Assembly (NCBI GenBank): GCA_964635015.1
Contig: CAZWMS010000008.1
Location: 1-45,148, forward strand
Source of the DNA: CAJWPI01 sp964635015
GTDB taxonomy: Bacteria; Pseudomonadota; Gammaproteobacteria; Magnimaribacterales; Magnimaribacteraceae
Length of the DNA stretch: 45,148 nucleotides
Direction: 5' to 3'
Below, piece by piece: positions 1-8,500 of this stretch. The notes beneath the pieces were generated by a model. It searched no databases. It saw nothing but the letters and a program-made list of their open reading frames with translations, and was not told the origin of the DNA. Every line of letters begins with the position of its first letter. The stretch's first letter is position 1. A program made the translations under genes and the position numbers.

Positions 1-2
1 AC

Positions 3-1349
3 ATTGCTGGAATGGGTTCAGATATCTTCGAATCTTACTGTGGGTCTATGGTTGCATGTATTGCTATTGCTGCAACCTCCTCTTTAGCTTTTATAGTGGA
101 AAATAGGGAAGAAATGATGTTTTTACCCTTGGCCTTGGCTTCTATAGGTTTGATTTCTTCAATTATTGGGATGATTATAGTTAGAATTTTTTCTAATTTA
201 TCCCCTGCTTTAGCAATGAGAATTGGCACAATCGCAGCGCCAGTTATTTTTGTATCAGCTGCTTACTTCCTTATTAACCTCCTCGTTCCTTCAAGTAATA
301 TTTGGTTTGCAGTTGTGTGTGGTTCCGTAGGAGGCATAGTAATTGGTTTAATTACCGAATATTACACAGGTTCGAAGCCCATCGTTAAGATTGCTGAATC
401 AGGCCAGACAGGCCCTGCAACTGTAATGATCACAGGATTAGCAGTTGGAATGCAATCTGTCGCAGTTCCAATTGCCTGTATAGCACTAATTATTTTTGTT
501 TCTACTTATTTCGCAGATCTTTATGGAGTTGGAATAGCAGCAGTAGGAATGCTCTCTACAGTAGGTATAACTATGGCCATAGATGCCTATGGTCCCGTAG
601 CAGATAATGCTGGAGGTATAGCGGAAATGGCAGGCATGCCACCTGAAACTAGAGAAATTACTGATGAGTTAGATGAACAAGGAAATACAACAGCAGCAAT
701 AGGAAAGGGCTTTGCTATAGGAGCAGCTGCATTAGCTGCATTAGCAATAATAGCCGCTTTTGTTTCAACAGTTTCTGACAATAGAGGGGAAGAGCTTAAA
801 TTACTTTTGGATAATCCTATGGTACTAATAGGGTTATTTATTGGTGGAGCTATCCCTTTTCTTATAGCCTCAATAACCATGACAGCTGTTGGTGATGCTG
901 CATTTGAGATGATTAATGAGATAAGAAGACAGTTCAAAGAAATACCGGGCCTTCTTGAGGGCAATGCAGAACCAGATACTGCTAAGTGTGTTGATATAGC
1001 TACTTCTGCTGCATTAAAAAAGATGCTTATACCTGGGGTTATTGCTGTTTCAGCACCTCCCTTAGTAGGATTTATTTTAGGTCCTGAATCTTTAGGAGGA
1101 ATGTTGGCAGGCGGTTTACTTGCTTGTGTTCTTATGGCTCTGTTTATGGCAAATGCAGGCGGGGCTTGGGACAACGCTAAAAAATATATTGAAAAAGGAA
1201 ACCTAGGTGGAAAAGGTACTGATACTCATTCAGCAGCCGTGGTAGGGGATACAGTGGGCGATCCTTTTAAAGACACATCAGGTCCTTCTATGAATATCTT
1301 AATTAATGTAATGGCAATAGTGAGCCTTGTAATAGCGCCTTTACTTTAA
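3..1349 (+). CDS. hppA: Membrane-bound ion-translocating pyrophosphatase, 5'-truncated by window edge
   Basis: Integral membrane pyrophosphatase that couples PPi hydrolysis to H+ and/or Na+ export. The frame is open from base 3 (I-A-G-M-G-S-D), so the N-terminal third lies outside the window; about 450 residues remain. Numbering from the Met at base 12: GSDIFESY (2-9), DAYGPVADNAGG (191-202), GNTTAA (224-229) and the C-terminal GDTVGDPFKDT with the conserved Asp/Lys pair, separated by many hydrophobic helices. The residue after GNTT is Ala, the mark of K+-dependent enzymes (Lys in K+-independent ones). Glu7 sits four residues after the motif that precedes TM6, the position used in Na+-pumping enzymes such as that of Thermotoga maritima. 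Ion specificity cannot be settled from sequence. Its stop directly abuts the stop of the convergent acetyltransferase gene. Confidence 0.95.
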   Translation: MAGMGSDIFESYCGSMVACIAIAATSSLAFIVENREEMMFLPLALASIGLISSIIGMIIVRIFSNLSPALAMRIGTIAAPVIFVSAAYFLINLLVPSSNIWFAVVCGSVGGIVIGLITEYYTGSKPIVKIAESGQTGPATVMITGLAVGMQSVAVPIACIALIIFVSTYFADLYGVGIAAVGMLSTVGITMAIDAYGPVADNAGGIAEMAGMPPETREITDELDEQGNTTAAIGKGFAIGAAALAALAIIAAFVSTVSDNRGEELKLLLDNPMVLIGLFIGGAIPFLIASITMTAVGDAAFEMINEIRRQFKEIPGLLEGNAEPDTAKCVDIATSAALKKMLIPGVIAVSAPPLVGFILGPESLGGMLAGGLLACVLMALFMANAGGAWDNAKKYIEKGNLGGKGTDTHSAAVVGDTVGDPFKDTSGPSMNILINVMAIVSLVIAPLL

Positions 1350-1787
1350 TTAAGGTAATTTTTTACTCATTGAAGTATGGGGTATGCCTGTATCGGATTG
1401 GTAGGGTTTTATTTTTTTATAACCAAGAGATAAATAAAAATTTATGGCATTTTCTCTAGCATTTAAAACCATCTCTAGAGCCCCCCTTTTCTTAGCTATA
1501 GACTCTAATTCCAAAACTATTGCCGATCCCAGGCCTCTTCTTTGAATTGAATTATCTACTGCAATGTATCTAATTTGTCCTTCTTTTTCATTATTAAAAT
1601 GTAGTCTTCCGCTTCCAATAATTTTATTTTGTTCAGTTAAGGCTATAAGATGATGACCCTCTTTTTCTAAAGCATCTTTCAAAGTATCTTTAGGCATTCC
1701 TATAGGCTTTCTTAACATTTTCCACCTGAAGTTGAAATAATTTTCCCATTCCGATTCAGTTTCGGGTGACTTAATGATGTAATTCAT
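1350..1787 (-). CDS. GNAT family N-acetyltransferase
   Basis: A 145-residue single-domain GNAT protein, likely cytosolic, transferring an acetyl group from acetyl-CoA to an unknown amine. The acetyl-CoA pyrophosphate-binding loop is QRRGLG, preceded by the strand IRYIAVD; a later ENAINFYLSLGYKK matches the usual NxxAxxFYxxxGF segment. The C-terminal GIPHTSMSKKL resembles ElaA-like acetyltransferases, whose substrates are undefined. The ATG at 1785-1787 has no obvious Shine-Dalgarno sequence. It is divergent from cmoA with only 32 bases between the starts and converges on hppA with no gap. Confidence 0.85.
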   Translation of the reverse strand: MNYIIKSPETESEWENYFNFRWKMLRKPIGMPKDTLKDALEKEGHHLIALTEQNKIIGSGRLHFNNEKEGQIRYIAVDNSIQRRGLGSAIVLELESIAKKRGALEMVLNARENAINFYLSLGYKKIKPYQSDTGIPHTSMSKKLP

Positions 1788-1819
1788 AGAATATTATTGT
1801 AAAAGTATTTTATTTAATT

Positions 1820-2551
1820 ATGAAAAAGAGAGACAACATTTTTAATGATGGCAATTTTAACGACTTACCCTTTTCTTTCAATAAAGAAGTGACTGAAGTT
1901 TTTGAAGACATGATAGATAGGTCTGTGCCCGGATATAGTTCCAGCTTGAAACTAATTGAGAATTTAAGTAGAAAATATTATCAAAATAAAAGCTTTTGTT
2001 ATGATCTGGGGTGTTCACTTGGAGCCTCTACAACGAGTCTCCTAAAGGCAACAGAAAATAAAGGAGGAAAGATAATTGCCATTGATAATTCAGAGGCCAT
2101 GATCTTTAAATGCAAAGATAGATTTAAAGAATTTATAGAATCAAGAAGAGTAATCTTTACCCTTCAGGATGTAGAAAGTACTGAAATTAGAGAAGCTTCC
2201 ATTGTTGTCATAAACTTTGTTTTACAGTTTATTGATTTACATAAAAGAGAGAGTTTACTTAAGAAAATATTTTCTGGAATGAAAAGAAATGGATTATTAA
2301 TAATGTCAGAGAAGATTCATTTTAATAACAAATTTAGAAATAAGTCACTTCTTAATTTATATCATAAGTTTAAATATAATAATGGTTACACAAAAATGGA
2401 AATTTCTAGTAAACGCGATGCACTGGAGGGTGTTTTAATAACTGAGGCACAAGATGATCATTATCAAAGGCTTAAAAAAATTGGCTTTAAACAAATAAGA
2501 AAAGTTATGGTCAACCTTAATTTTATTACTTTAATTGCCCAGAAAAAATGA
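1820..2551 (+). CDS. cmoA: Carboxy-S-adenosyl-L-methionine synthase
   Basis: Converts SAM and prephenate to carboxy-SAM, the donor CmoB uses to make 5-carboxymethoxyuridine or its precursor at tRNA wobble position 34. The 243-residue length matches the family (about 247 in E. coli). Recognisable segments: FNKEVTEVFEDMIDRSVPGY near residues 20-40, the SAM-binding YDLGCSLGAST, IAIDNSEAMI, and NFVLQFID before the methyltransferase-fold C terminus; NGYTKMEISSKRDALEGVL also matches. Its stop overlaps the cmoB start (ATGA), so the two are translationally coupled. There is no Shine-Dalgarno before the ATG and the upstream spacer is only 32 bases. Confidence 0.95.
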   Translation: MKKRDNIFNDGNFNDLPFSFNKEVTEVFEDMIDRSVPGYSSSLKLIENLSRKYYQNKSFCYDLGCSLGASTTSLLKATENKGGKIIAIDNSEAMIFKCKDRFKEFIESRRVIFTLQDVESTEIREASIVVINFVLQFIDLHKRESLLKKIFSGMKRNGLLIMSEKIHFNNKFRNKSLLNLYHKFKYNNGYTKMEISSKRDALEGVLITEAQDDHYQRLKKIGFKQIRKVMVNLNFITLIAQKK

Positions 2552-3483
2552 TCAGACTAACAAAGAACTGGAGCGATCTTCTTAAGAGGTTTTATTCAAA
2601 TCCTTACGGGCCGTTAAAAGATAAAAGACTTAAAGATTGGAAAAAAATGATTTCCTCTTTACCTAAAATGAACTCATCTAGGGTAGATCTATCAGATGGA
2701 ATTAAAATTAGAGGAAAATGGAACCAAGAAGATAAAAAAAAGACAGAAATTATCTTATTAAATCTTATTCCTTGGCGAAAAGGTCCTTTTAAAATACAAG
2801 ATATATTTATTGATGCTGAGTGGCAGTCAAATATGAAATGGGATCGAGTTCTAGATCTTGGTTTAAATTTAAGCAATAAAAGTATTTTAGATGTTGGATC
2901 TGGCAATGGTTATTACGGATTTCGAATGTTAGGAGGGTGTGCTGGGTCGGTAATATGCCTGGAACCCAATTTATCACATCTTACTCAGTTTCTTGCATTA
3001 AACAGTTTTATCGAGTCTAAGAAAATAAGAATGATTCCATTGAGGATTGAAGAATTATCTTTTGCAGATAAGTCCTTTGATTTTGTGTTCAGTATGGGAG
3101 TTCTATATCACCAAAGAAATCCTGAAAAACATTTAAATTTACTTATTTCTCACTTAAAAGAAGAAGGGCAAATAATACTAGAAACTTTGGTGGCTCCAGA
3201 TGAATATGGGCAGGCTCTTGTACCAAAAGGAAATTATGCAAATATGCCAAACGTAAGGTTTATTCATACCAGGAAAGGATTAAAAGATTTGATTAGCAAA
3301 GCAGGTTTAAAGATATTACATATGTCGTCATCAGTTAAAACAACCCAAAAAGAACAAAGATCTAGTAAGTGGATGCCCTTTAAATCATTTGATGAAGGGT
3401 TTAATCAGTTTTCAGACAAAACAGTTGAGGGTCTGCCAAGACCAGAAAGAATTATTTTAGCTTTAAGTAAATTAAGACTCTGA
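2548..3483 (+). CDS. cmoB: tRNA U34 carboxymethyltransferase
   Basis: Transfers the carboxymethyl group of carboxy-SAM to 5-hydroxyuridine-34 of tRNAs, widening decoding by wobble. It has 311 residues (323 in E. coli). Visible signatures: the N-terminal RKGPFKI and IDAEWQSNMKWDR region, the Rossmann motif LDVGSGNGYYGFRMLG, and FDFVFSMGVLYHQRNP followed by LKEEGQIILETLV. The start lies inside the end of cmoA (4-base ATGA overlap). Its last 12 bases overlap the end of convergent recG, leaving no room for a terminator between them. Confidence 0.96.
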   Translation: MIRLTKNWSDLLKRFYSNPYGPLKDKRLKDWKKMISSLPKMNSSRVDLSDGIKIRGKWNQEDKKKTEIILLNLIPWRKGPFKIQDIFIDAEWQSNMKWDRVLDLGLNLSNKSILDVGSGNGYYGFRMLGGCAGSVICLEPNLSHLTQFLALNSFIESKKIRMIPLRIEELSFADKSFDFVFSMGVLYHQRNPEKHLNLLISHLKEEGQIILETLVAPDEYGQALVPKGNYANMPNVRFIHTRKGLKDLISKAGLKILHMSSSVKTTQKEQRSSKWMPFKSFDEGFNQFSDKTVEGLPRPERIILALSKLRL

Positions 3484-5556
3484 GTAATCAGACCTTATCC
3501 CAATCCATCTATTAATAAGGGATCTTGCTTGCTGTTCATTGTTTTTAGCTATAAGAAGTGCTTCTCTTTGGGCTGACTCTAAAAGATCTGAATCTCTTAT
3601 AGGATTTGCGATTTTTAGATTCATTAAGCCCGATTGTCTTAACCCATAAATATCTCCACCACCCCTTAACTCTAAATCTTTCTCAGCTATAACAAAACCA
3701 TCATTTGTGTTTTCCATAGTATATATTCTCTCTTTTGCTAGATCTGTCAAAGGCTCTTTGTAAAGAAGTAGACAATGTGAATCTGTATCAGCTTTTCTTC
3801 CAACCCTACCTCTAAGCTGATGAAGTTGGGCTAATCCGAGTCTTTCTGGGTTTTCAATTATCATTAAAGTCGCTTCGGGCACATCTACCCCTACCTCAAT
3901 TACTGTAGTACAAACTAAAAGTTGCACCACTCCTTTCCTGAATCTATTAATTATCTTGTCTTTCTGTTCTTTTTTAAGACGGCCATGGACCAGACCTACC
4001 TTTACTTTTGGAATTTCATTGCTTATCTCTTTAAACAAATCTTCAGCCGCTTGGGCTTCAAGTTCGCCAGAATCTTCTATAAGGGTACATACCCAATAAG
4101 CTCTTTGACCTTCTAAACAAACTTCTTCTATACGTTTAATAACTTTTTTTCTCATAGTATTGGGCCTCGAAGTTGTTGCTACTGGTATCCTTCCAGGAGG
4201 TAATTCATCTATTGTGGAGGTATCTAATGCTCCATACACAGTCATAGAAAGCGTTCTAGGTATAGGAGTAGCAGTCATAATAAGTTGGTGTGGGCTTTTT
4301 TCTTTACTTCCCCCCTTTTCAAGTAAAGTGAATCTTTGATGCACCCCAAACCTATGTTGTTCATCGATAATGGTCAAACCAACAGATTCAAAAACTACAT
4401 CCTTCTGAAATAAGGCATGTGTTCCTATAAGAATTTGTGTTTTTCCACTATGTAAATCTGACAGAATTCTTTTTCTATCTTTAGCTTTAGTAGACCCCAA
4501 AAGTAAATCTACTTTTATTCCCAACTTAAAGAACCATTTGATCATATTTTCATAATGTTGTTCTGCAAGGATTTCTGTGGGGCACATAAAAGCGGTTTGC
4601 AATTTATTTTGAGAGGCTTGTAGTGCTGCAAGAGCAGCTATAATTGTTTTCCCAGATCCCACATCCCCCTGCAAGAGTCTTCGCATGGGGGTTTCTTTTT
4701 TAAAGTCCTGTTTTATTTCACTCCACACTCTAGATTGAGCACTCGTTAATTTAAATTCAAGAGAATTTAGAAAGACACTTTCTTGAGTTGAAACAGATCT
4801 CATTGGAGGAGATTTCCTTTGTTCTGTTTCTCTTTTAAGCATTCCTGAGCATAGAATATGAGCAACTAACTCTTCTTTTATTAATTTTCTTTGAGCAGGA
4901 TGTTGTCCCAAAGAAAGTAACTCTAAACTGGTTGTTGTTGGGGGGTTGTGTATAAAAGTTAGAGCACTCAACAAATTTTCAAAATTATTTTCTTTACCTA
5001 TTTCCCAATCCTCTTTTAAAAGATCGTTTTTTTGGCAATATAGAATAGACTGTTGAATTAATTTTCTTAATCGTCCCTGTTGTATATTTGAGGTTGAAGG
5101 GTAGATGGGGGTTAGGTGATCTTCTATCTCTATTTCATCGTCTTTAGAGAAGACTTGATACTGTGGATGAATCATTTCCTTCCCCCTTGGACCATGTCTG
5201 ATGCTTCCGAAACATCTTATTTTATGACCTTCTTTTAGTTTTTTGTGTTGGGCTAAAGCAAAATGGAACATTCTCATGGTCAGCCTTCCTGTCCCATCAA
5301 AAATTTCAGTTATTAGCATCCTTCTACCTCTAAAAACTGGCGTAGATTTAATTATTTCCCCCTCTATCAACAGAGGAATTGCATAAGGGGCATTTCCTAT
5401 GGGGGTTAAGTTTGTTCTATCTTCATATCTATAGGGAAGGTGGAAAGCTGCTTCTTGTACAGTTTTTATTCCTAAAATTAATAAAGATGTAGCAATTTTA
5501 GGACCCACTCCTTTAAGTTTTTCTGTTGAGTGGAAATCTTCTTTCCCCAGGGGCAT
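3472..5556 (-). CDS. recG: ATP-dependent DNA helicase RecG
   Basis: Branched-DNA translocase that regresses stalled replication forks and remodels Holliday junctions and R-loops. It has 694 residues, the usual size. The N-terminal wedge (OB-fold) domain spans about residues 1-240. The helicase core has Walker A GDVGSGKT (297-304), Walker B DEQH (398-401), TATPIPRT, and the C-terminal VVIEVGVDVPEAT and QLHQLRGRVGR motifs followed by the TRG-like segment EKDLELRGGGD. The start is chosen because MPLGKEDFHSTEKLKGVGPK begins the conserved helix-hairpin-helix region. It is the last gene of gmk-rpoZ-spoT-ridA-recG, 3 bases after ridA. Confidence 0.97.
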   Translation of the reverse strand: MPLGKEDFHSTEKLKGVGPKIATSLLILGIKTVQEAAFHLPYRYEDRTNLTPIGNAPYAIPLLIEGEIIKSTPVFRGRRMLITEIFDGTGRLTMRMFHFALAQHKKLKEGHKIRCFGSIRHGPRGKEMIHPQYQVFSKDDEIEIEDHLTPIYPSTSNIQQGRLRKLIQQSILYCQKNDLLKEDWEIGKENNFENLLSALTFIHNPPTTTSLELLSLGQHPAQRKLIKEELVAHILCSGMLKRETEQRKSPPMRSVSTQESVFLNSLEFKLTSAQSRVWSEIKQDFKKETPMRRLLQGDVGSGKTIIAALAALQASQNKLQTAFMCPTEILAEQHYENMIKWFFKLGIKVDLLLGSTKAKDRKRILSDLHSGKTQILIGTHALFQKDVVFESVGLTIIDEQHRFGVHQRFTLLEKGGSKEKSPHQLIMTATPIPRTLSMTVYGALDTSTIDELPPGRIPVATTSRPNTMRKKVIKRIEEVCLEGQRAYWVCTLIEDSGELEAQAAEDLFKEISNEIPKVKVGLVHGRLKKEQKDKIINRFRKGVVQLLVCTTVIEVGVDVPEATLMIIENPERLGLAQLHQLRGRVGRKADTDSHCLLLYKEPLTDLAKERIYTMENTNDGFVIAEKDLELRGGGDIYGLRQSGLMNLKIANPIRDSDLLESAQREALLIAKNNEQQARSLINRWIGIRSDYSES

Positions 5557-5559
5557 AAA

Positions 5560-5952
5560 CTAATAATTGTATGTGTCTTCTTTTACTATGATTCCTTCAA
5601 TCTCAATCAGAGAGTCTAGAGGAAGCCTAGCAACTTGGACAACAGCTCTTGCAGGAAAAGGGTCTTCAAAGAATTCTTTCATTATTTCATTCAATACAGG
5701 AAATATATTTAGATCTATAAGGTAAACAGTTAGTTTTACTATTTGATCTAAAGAAGAATCACAGCCCTCACTGACTGCTTCTATATTTCTAAATACTTGT
5801 CTAATTTGATTTTCCTCTCCTTTTACAATTTTTGAGGTTTTAGGATCTAAAGGTATTTGCCCAGAAAGATAAATCATATTTTTTGCTTCTATAGCTTGAG
5901 AATAAGTTCCAAGTGCACCTGGTGCCTTGTCAGTTTCAATTTTCTTTTTCAT
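5560..5952 (-). CDS. ridA: RidA family reactive intermediate/imine deaminase
   Basis: Hydrolyses 2-aminoacrylate and related enamine/imine intermediates made by PLP enzymes. It is 130 residues and normally a homotrimer. Motifs: APGALGTYSQAI near the N terminus, IYLSGQIPLDP, the QVFRNIEAV helix, and the C-terminal PARAVVQVARLP carrying the conserved substrate-binding Arg, followed by LIEIEGI. It lies between spoT (8-base gap) and recG (3-base gap); pseudomonads also have a ridA paralogue near this cluster, whereas E. coli has trmH in the position. Confidence 0.93.
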   Translation of the reverse strand: MKKKIETDKAPGALGTYSQAIEAKNMIYLSGQIPLDPKTSKIVKGEENQIRQVFRNIEAVSEGCDSSLDQIVKLTVYLIDLNIFPVLNEIMKEFFEDPFPARAVVQVARLPLDSLIEIEGIIVKEDTYNY

Positions 5953-5960
5953 AAATTTTT

Positions 5961-8105
5961 TTAATGTAGTGTTTTAACTTTCCTCATTTCTTGATCATGA
6001 ATTCTGGTAACAGACAATACAGCCTTCATTCTTCTCAATTTTCTAATAAGTTTAGCAAGATGATCTCTTCCTGTAACTTGTATAAGTAAGACAATCTCAC
6101 CAATTCCTGGTGTGGATTCACTTGCAGATAGAGATTCAATGTTAGTTCCTGAGTTTGCAATAGAAGAAGAGATCTCTGAAAGAAGACCCGGCTCATCATC
6201 AGCAATGACTTTAATTTGTGTTGAGAATAATCTTTCAAGATTATCATGCCAGTTAATGGGGAAGCACTGAGAAGGATCTTTTTTAGATGAGAGTATATTT
6301 TTACATCTTTCTTGATGGACTACTAACCCTCTATCAGCAGTAAAATGACCCATTACAGAATCACCAGGTATGGGTCTGCAGCATGTAGCATAATTTACTA
6401 CAAGACCTTCTGAACCAGTAATCTCTATGGGAACAATTTGATCTTCTTTTATAGTTTTTCCTTTTTTAAGAAAACCCAAAAATTGTCTAGCCACTACATT
6501 TCCAACTCTTTTACCTAAACCTATTTCTTCTAGTAGTCTATTCAAACTTCTTACTCCAATGCCATCTAAAACTCTTCTTAAGTCTTCTCTTTTCATTTCT
6601 TTAACATTTAAGTTAACCACAGACAAAGATGAATCCAATAGTTTTTTCCCCAGTTTTTTAGCTTCTGAATTTTTTAGTTTTTTTAAGTAGCTCCTAATAT
6701 TATTTCTAGCTTTTGGTGTAACAGAAAAGTTGAGCCAAGCAGGGGAAGTTTGAGGAAGAGCTTCAGTTATTATTTCAATAGTTTGACCGCTCTCTAAAGA
6801 AGCATTCAAAGGAGCTAGTTTTCTATTAATTCTGCAGGCTTTGCAATGATTTCCTATGTCTGTGTGTAAAGTATAAGCAAAATCTACTGCTGTTGAACCC
6901 TCAGTCATTTCTATTATTTCTCCATTGGGAGTAAACACATAGATTTCATCTGGGAATATATCGGTTTTAATAGAATCAATAAATTCTTTCGAATTATCAT
7001 AATTTTCTCTCATTTCTAGCAGACCTGCTACCCATCTTCTTGCTTTCATTTGGGGGCTTGAATCAGATTTATTGCCTGATTTATAAAGCCAATGGGAGGC
7101 AATACCATTTTCAGCTACTTCATTCATGTCTTGGGTTTTTATTTGAACTTCTAAAGGATGTCCATTTGCTCCAACCACACCTGTATGAACTGATTGATAG
7201 CCATTAGACTTTGGTATTGAAATATAATCTTTAAACCTTCCTTCAATTGGTCTGTAGAGACTATGAATAGCTCCTATCGCTTTATAACAATTTTCAGGAG
7301 AGTCTACGATTACTTTTATAGCATAGACATCCATAATCTCTTCAAAGGACCTTCTCCTTTCTTTCATTTTTCTATAAATGCTATAAATATGTTTCTCCCT
7401 TCCTTCAATATAGGATGGAATTTTTTGCTCTAACAGTTTTTTTTCAATGCTTCTATTTATTTTTTTTAACAATCTTTTTTGACCACCTCTATTTTTTTTG
7501 ACAGCAGAAACTAATCTTTTATATCTTGTGGGGTAAATGGTTTTAAAAGCCAAGTCCTCTAATTCTCTATAGACATTATTCATTCCAATTCTGTGCGCTA
7601 GATTTGCATAAATTTCAAGAGTCTCTTTAGCAATTCTTAATTGTTTATCTCTCCCAAGAAAATTTATGGTTCTCATGTTGTGTAAACGGTCAGCTAGCTT
7701 GAGAACGACTACCCTGATATCTTTTGACATAGCCAAAACCATCTTTTGTAGGTTTTCAGCTTGAACTTCAGTAGTAGAACTAATATCTAATTGGTCAATT
7801 TTACTAACACCATCAACTAAATTTGCTACATTTTTATTAAATTCTCTTTTTATAATAGACTTAGGAATCCCTGAGTCTTCGATTACATCATGGAGCATTG
7901 CTGCAGAAAGACTGTCTTGGTCCATTCCAAAAGTACCTAGAATATTGGTTACTGCAACTGGATGGCTTACATAGGGCTCTCCACTAACTCTATATTGGCC
8001 TGAATGGGCTTTACTAGCAAATTTGTAAGCCTTTTCTACTTGTTTAATCTGTTTAGGCGTTAGATAGTCAGATAATTTCTTTGTTAAGGCACTTATTGAT
8101 TCCAT
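5961..8105 (-). CDS. spoT: Bifunctional (p)ppGpp synthetase/hydrolase
   Basis: Long RSH protein (714 residues) that makes and degrades ppGpp/pppGpp. The N-terminal HD hydrolase domain has H34, H48 and the H72-D73 of LHDVIED. The synthetase domain carries RRSFEEIMDVYAIKV and R290-F-K-D293 followed by SIPKSNGYQSVHT; RxKD is the charge signature of bifunctional Rel/SpoT enzymes (RelA-only synthetases have ExDD). Then come a TGS domain (about 385-450, starting DEIYVFTPNGEI) and a C-terminal ACT domain (about 640-710). Both active sites look intact, so it could run the stringent response alone; whether a separate relA exists is not visible here. It follows rpoZ by 81 bases. Confidence 0.97.
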   Translation of the reverse strand: MESISALTKKLSDYLTPKQIKQVEKAYKFASKAHSGQYRVSGEPYVSHPVAVTNILGTFGMDQDSLSAAMLHDVIEDSGIPKSIIKREFNKNVANLVDGVSKIDQLDISSTTEVQAENLQKMVLAMSKDIRVVVLKLADRLHNMRTINFLGRDKQLRIAKETLEIYANLAHRIGMNNVYRELEDLAFKTIYPTRYKRLVSAVKKNRGGQKRLLKKINRSIEKKLLEQKIPSYIEGREKHIYSIYRKMKERRRSFEEIMDVYAIKVIVDSPENCYKAIGAIHSLYRPIEGRFKDYISIPKSNGYQSVHTGVVGANGHPLEVQIKTQDMNEVAENGIASHWLYKSGNKSDSSPQMKARRWVAGLLEMRENYDNSKEFIDSIKTDIFPDEIYVFTPNGEIIEMTEGSTAVDFAYTLHTDIGNHCKACRINRKLAPLNASLESGQTIEIITEALPQTSPAWLNFSVTPKARNNIRSYLKKLKNSEAKKLGKKLLDSSLSVVNLNVKEMKREDLRRVLDGIGVRSLNRLLEEIGLGKRVGNVVARQFLGFLKKGKTIKEDQIVPIEITGSEGLVVNYATCCRPIPGDSVMGHFTADRGLVVHQERCKNILSSKKDPSQCFPINWHDNLERLFSTQIKVIADDEPGLLSEISSSIANSGTNIESLSASESTPGIGEIVLLIQVTGRDHLAKLIRKLRRMKAVLSVTRIHDQEMRKVKTLH

Positions 8106-8186
8106 AACTCATAAAATAAAATCCTAGTATCTCTATTTTTTTAGCCAAAGGCTATTAAATATATGGTTTTAAAATTTCTAAGAAGT

Positions 8187-8444
8187 TTATTCTGCAGAGA
8201 GTTCTTCAGAAAATTCTTGCTCAAGATCAGCTATATCCACCGTTAATGTATTTATATTTTCTGAAGTAACAGTACCAGCCTCTATTTCTCTCAAGGCCAT
8301 TACTGTTGGTTTATCATCCTCCCAATCAAGAGTGGGTCTTCTTCCGCCTGTTGCTAACTGTCTAGCTCTTTTGGCAGCCAAGACAATTAAATCATATCTA
8401 GAGGTGACTTTAGTTAAACAATCTTCTACGGTTATTCTAGCCAT
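8187..8444 (-). CDS. rpoZ: RNA polymerase omega subunit
   Basis: Small RNA polymerase subunit that assists beta-prime folding and forms a ppGpp site with it. It has 85 residues. The N terminus MARITVEDCLTKVTSRYDL and the segment VLAAKRARQLATGG are diagnostic, and KPTVMALREIEAGTV matches the family C-terminal half; an acidic tail follows. It lies between gmk and spoT, the standard gammaproteobacterial order that places omega beside the ppGpp enzyme. No Shine-Dalgarno precedes the ATG; a separate promoter is plausible in the end of gmk. Confidence 0.96.
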   Translation of the reverse strand: MARITVEDCLTKVTSRYDLIVLAAKRARQLATGGRRPTLDWEDDKPTVMALREIEAGTVTSENINTLTVDIADLEQEFSEELSAE

Positions 8445-8470
8445 AATATATATTCTGAAACAGGTTGAGC

Positions 8471-8500
8471 ATTCTACAGGAAATAAGTTTATTAATTCAA
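8471..8500 (-). promoter_or_regulatory. Putative sigma-70 promoter for rpoZ-spoT-ridA-recG
   Basis: On the minus strand TTGAAT (8500-8495) and TAGAAT (8476-8471) are separated by 18 bases. The -35 lies in the last codons of gmk. Predicted transcription would start near 8464, about 20 bases before the rpoZ ATG. Sequence match only; transcription may also continue from gmk. Confidence 0.4.

Noticed and set aside
587..1174. 195-codon open frame on the strand opposite hppA
   Set aside because: It lies entirely inside the conserved pyrophosphatase, is rich in Ala/Pro/Ser/Ile as expected of an antisense frame, and shows no motif.
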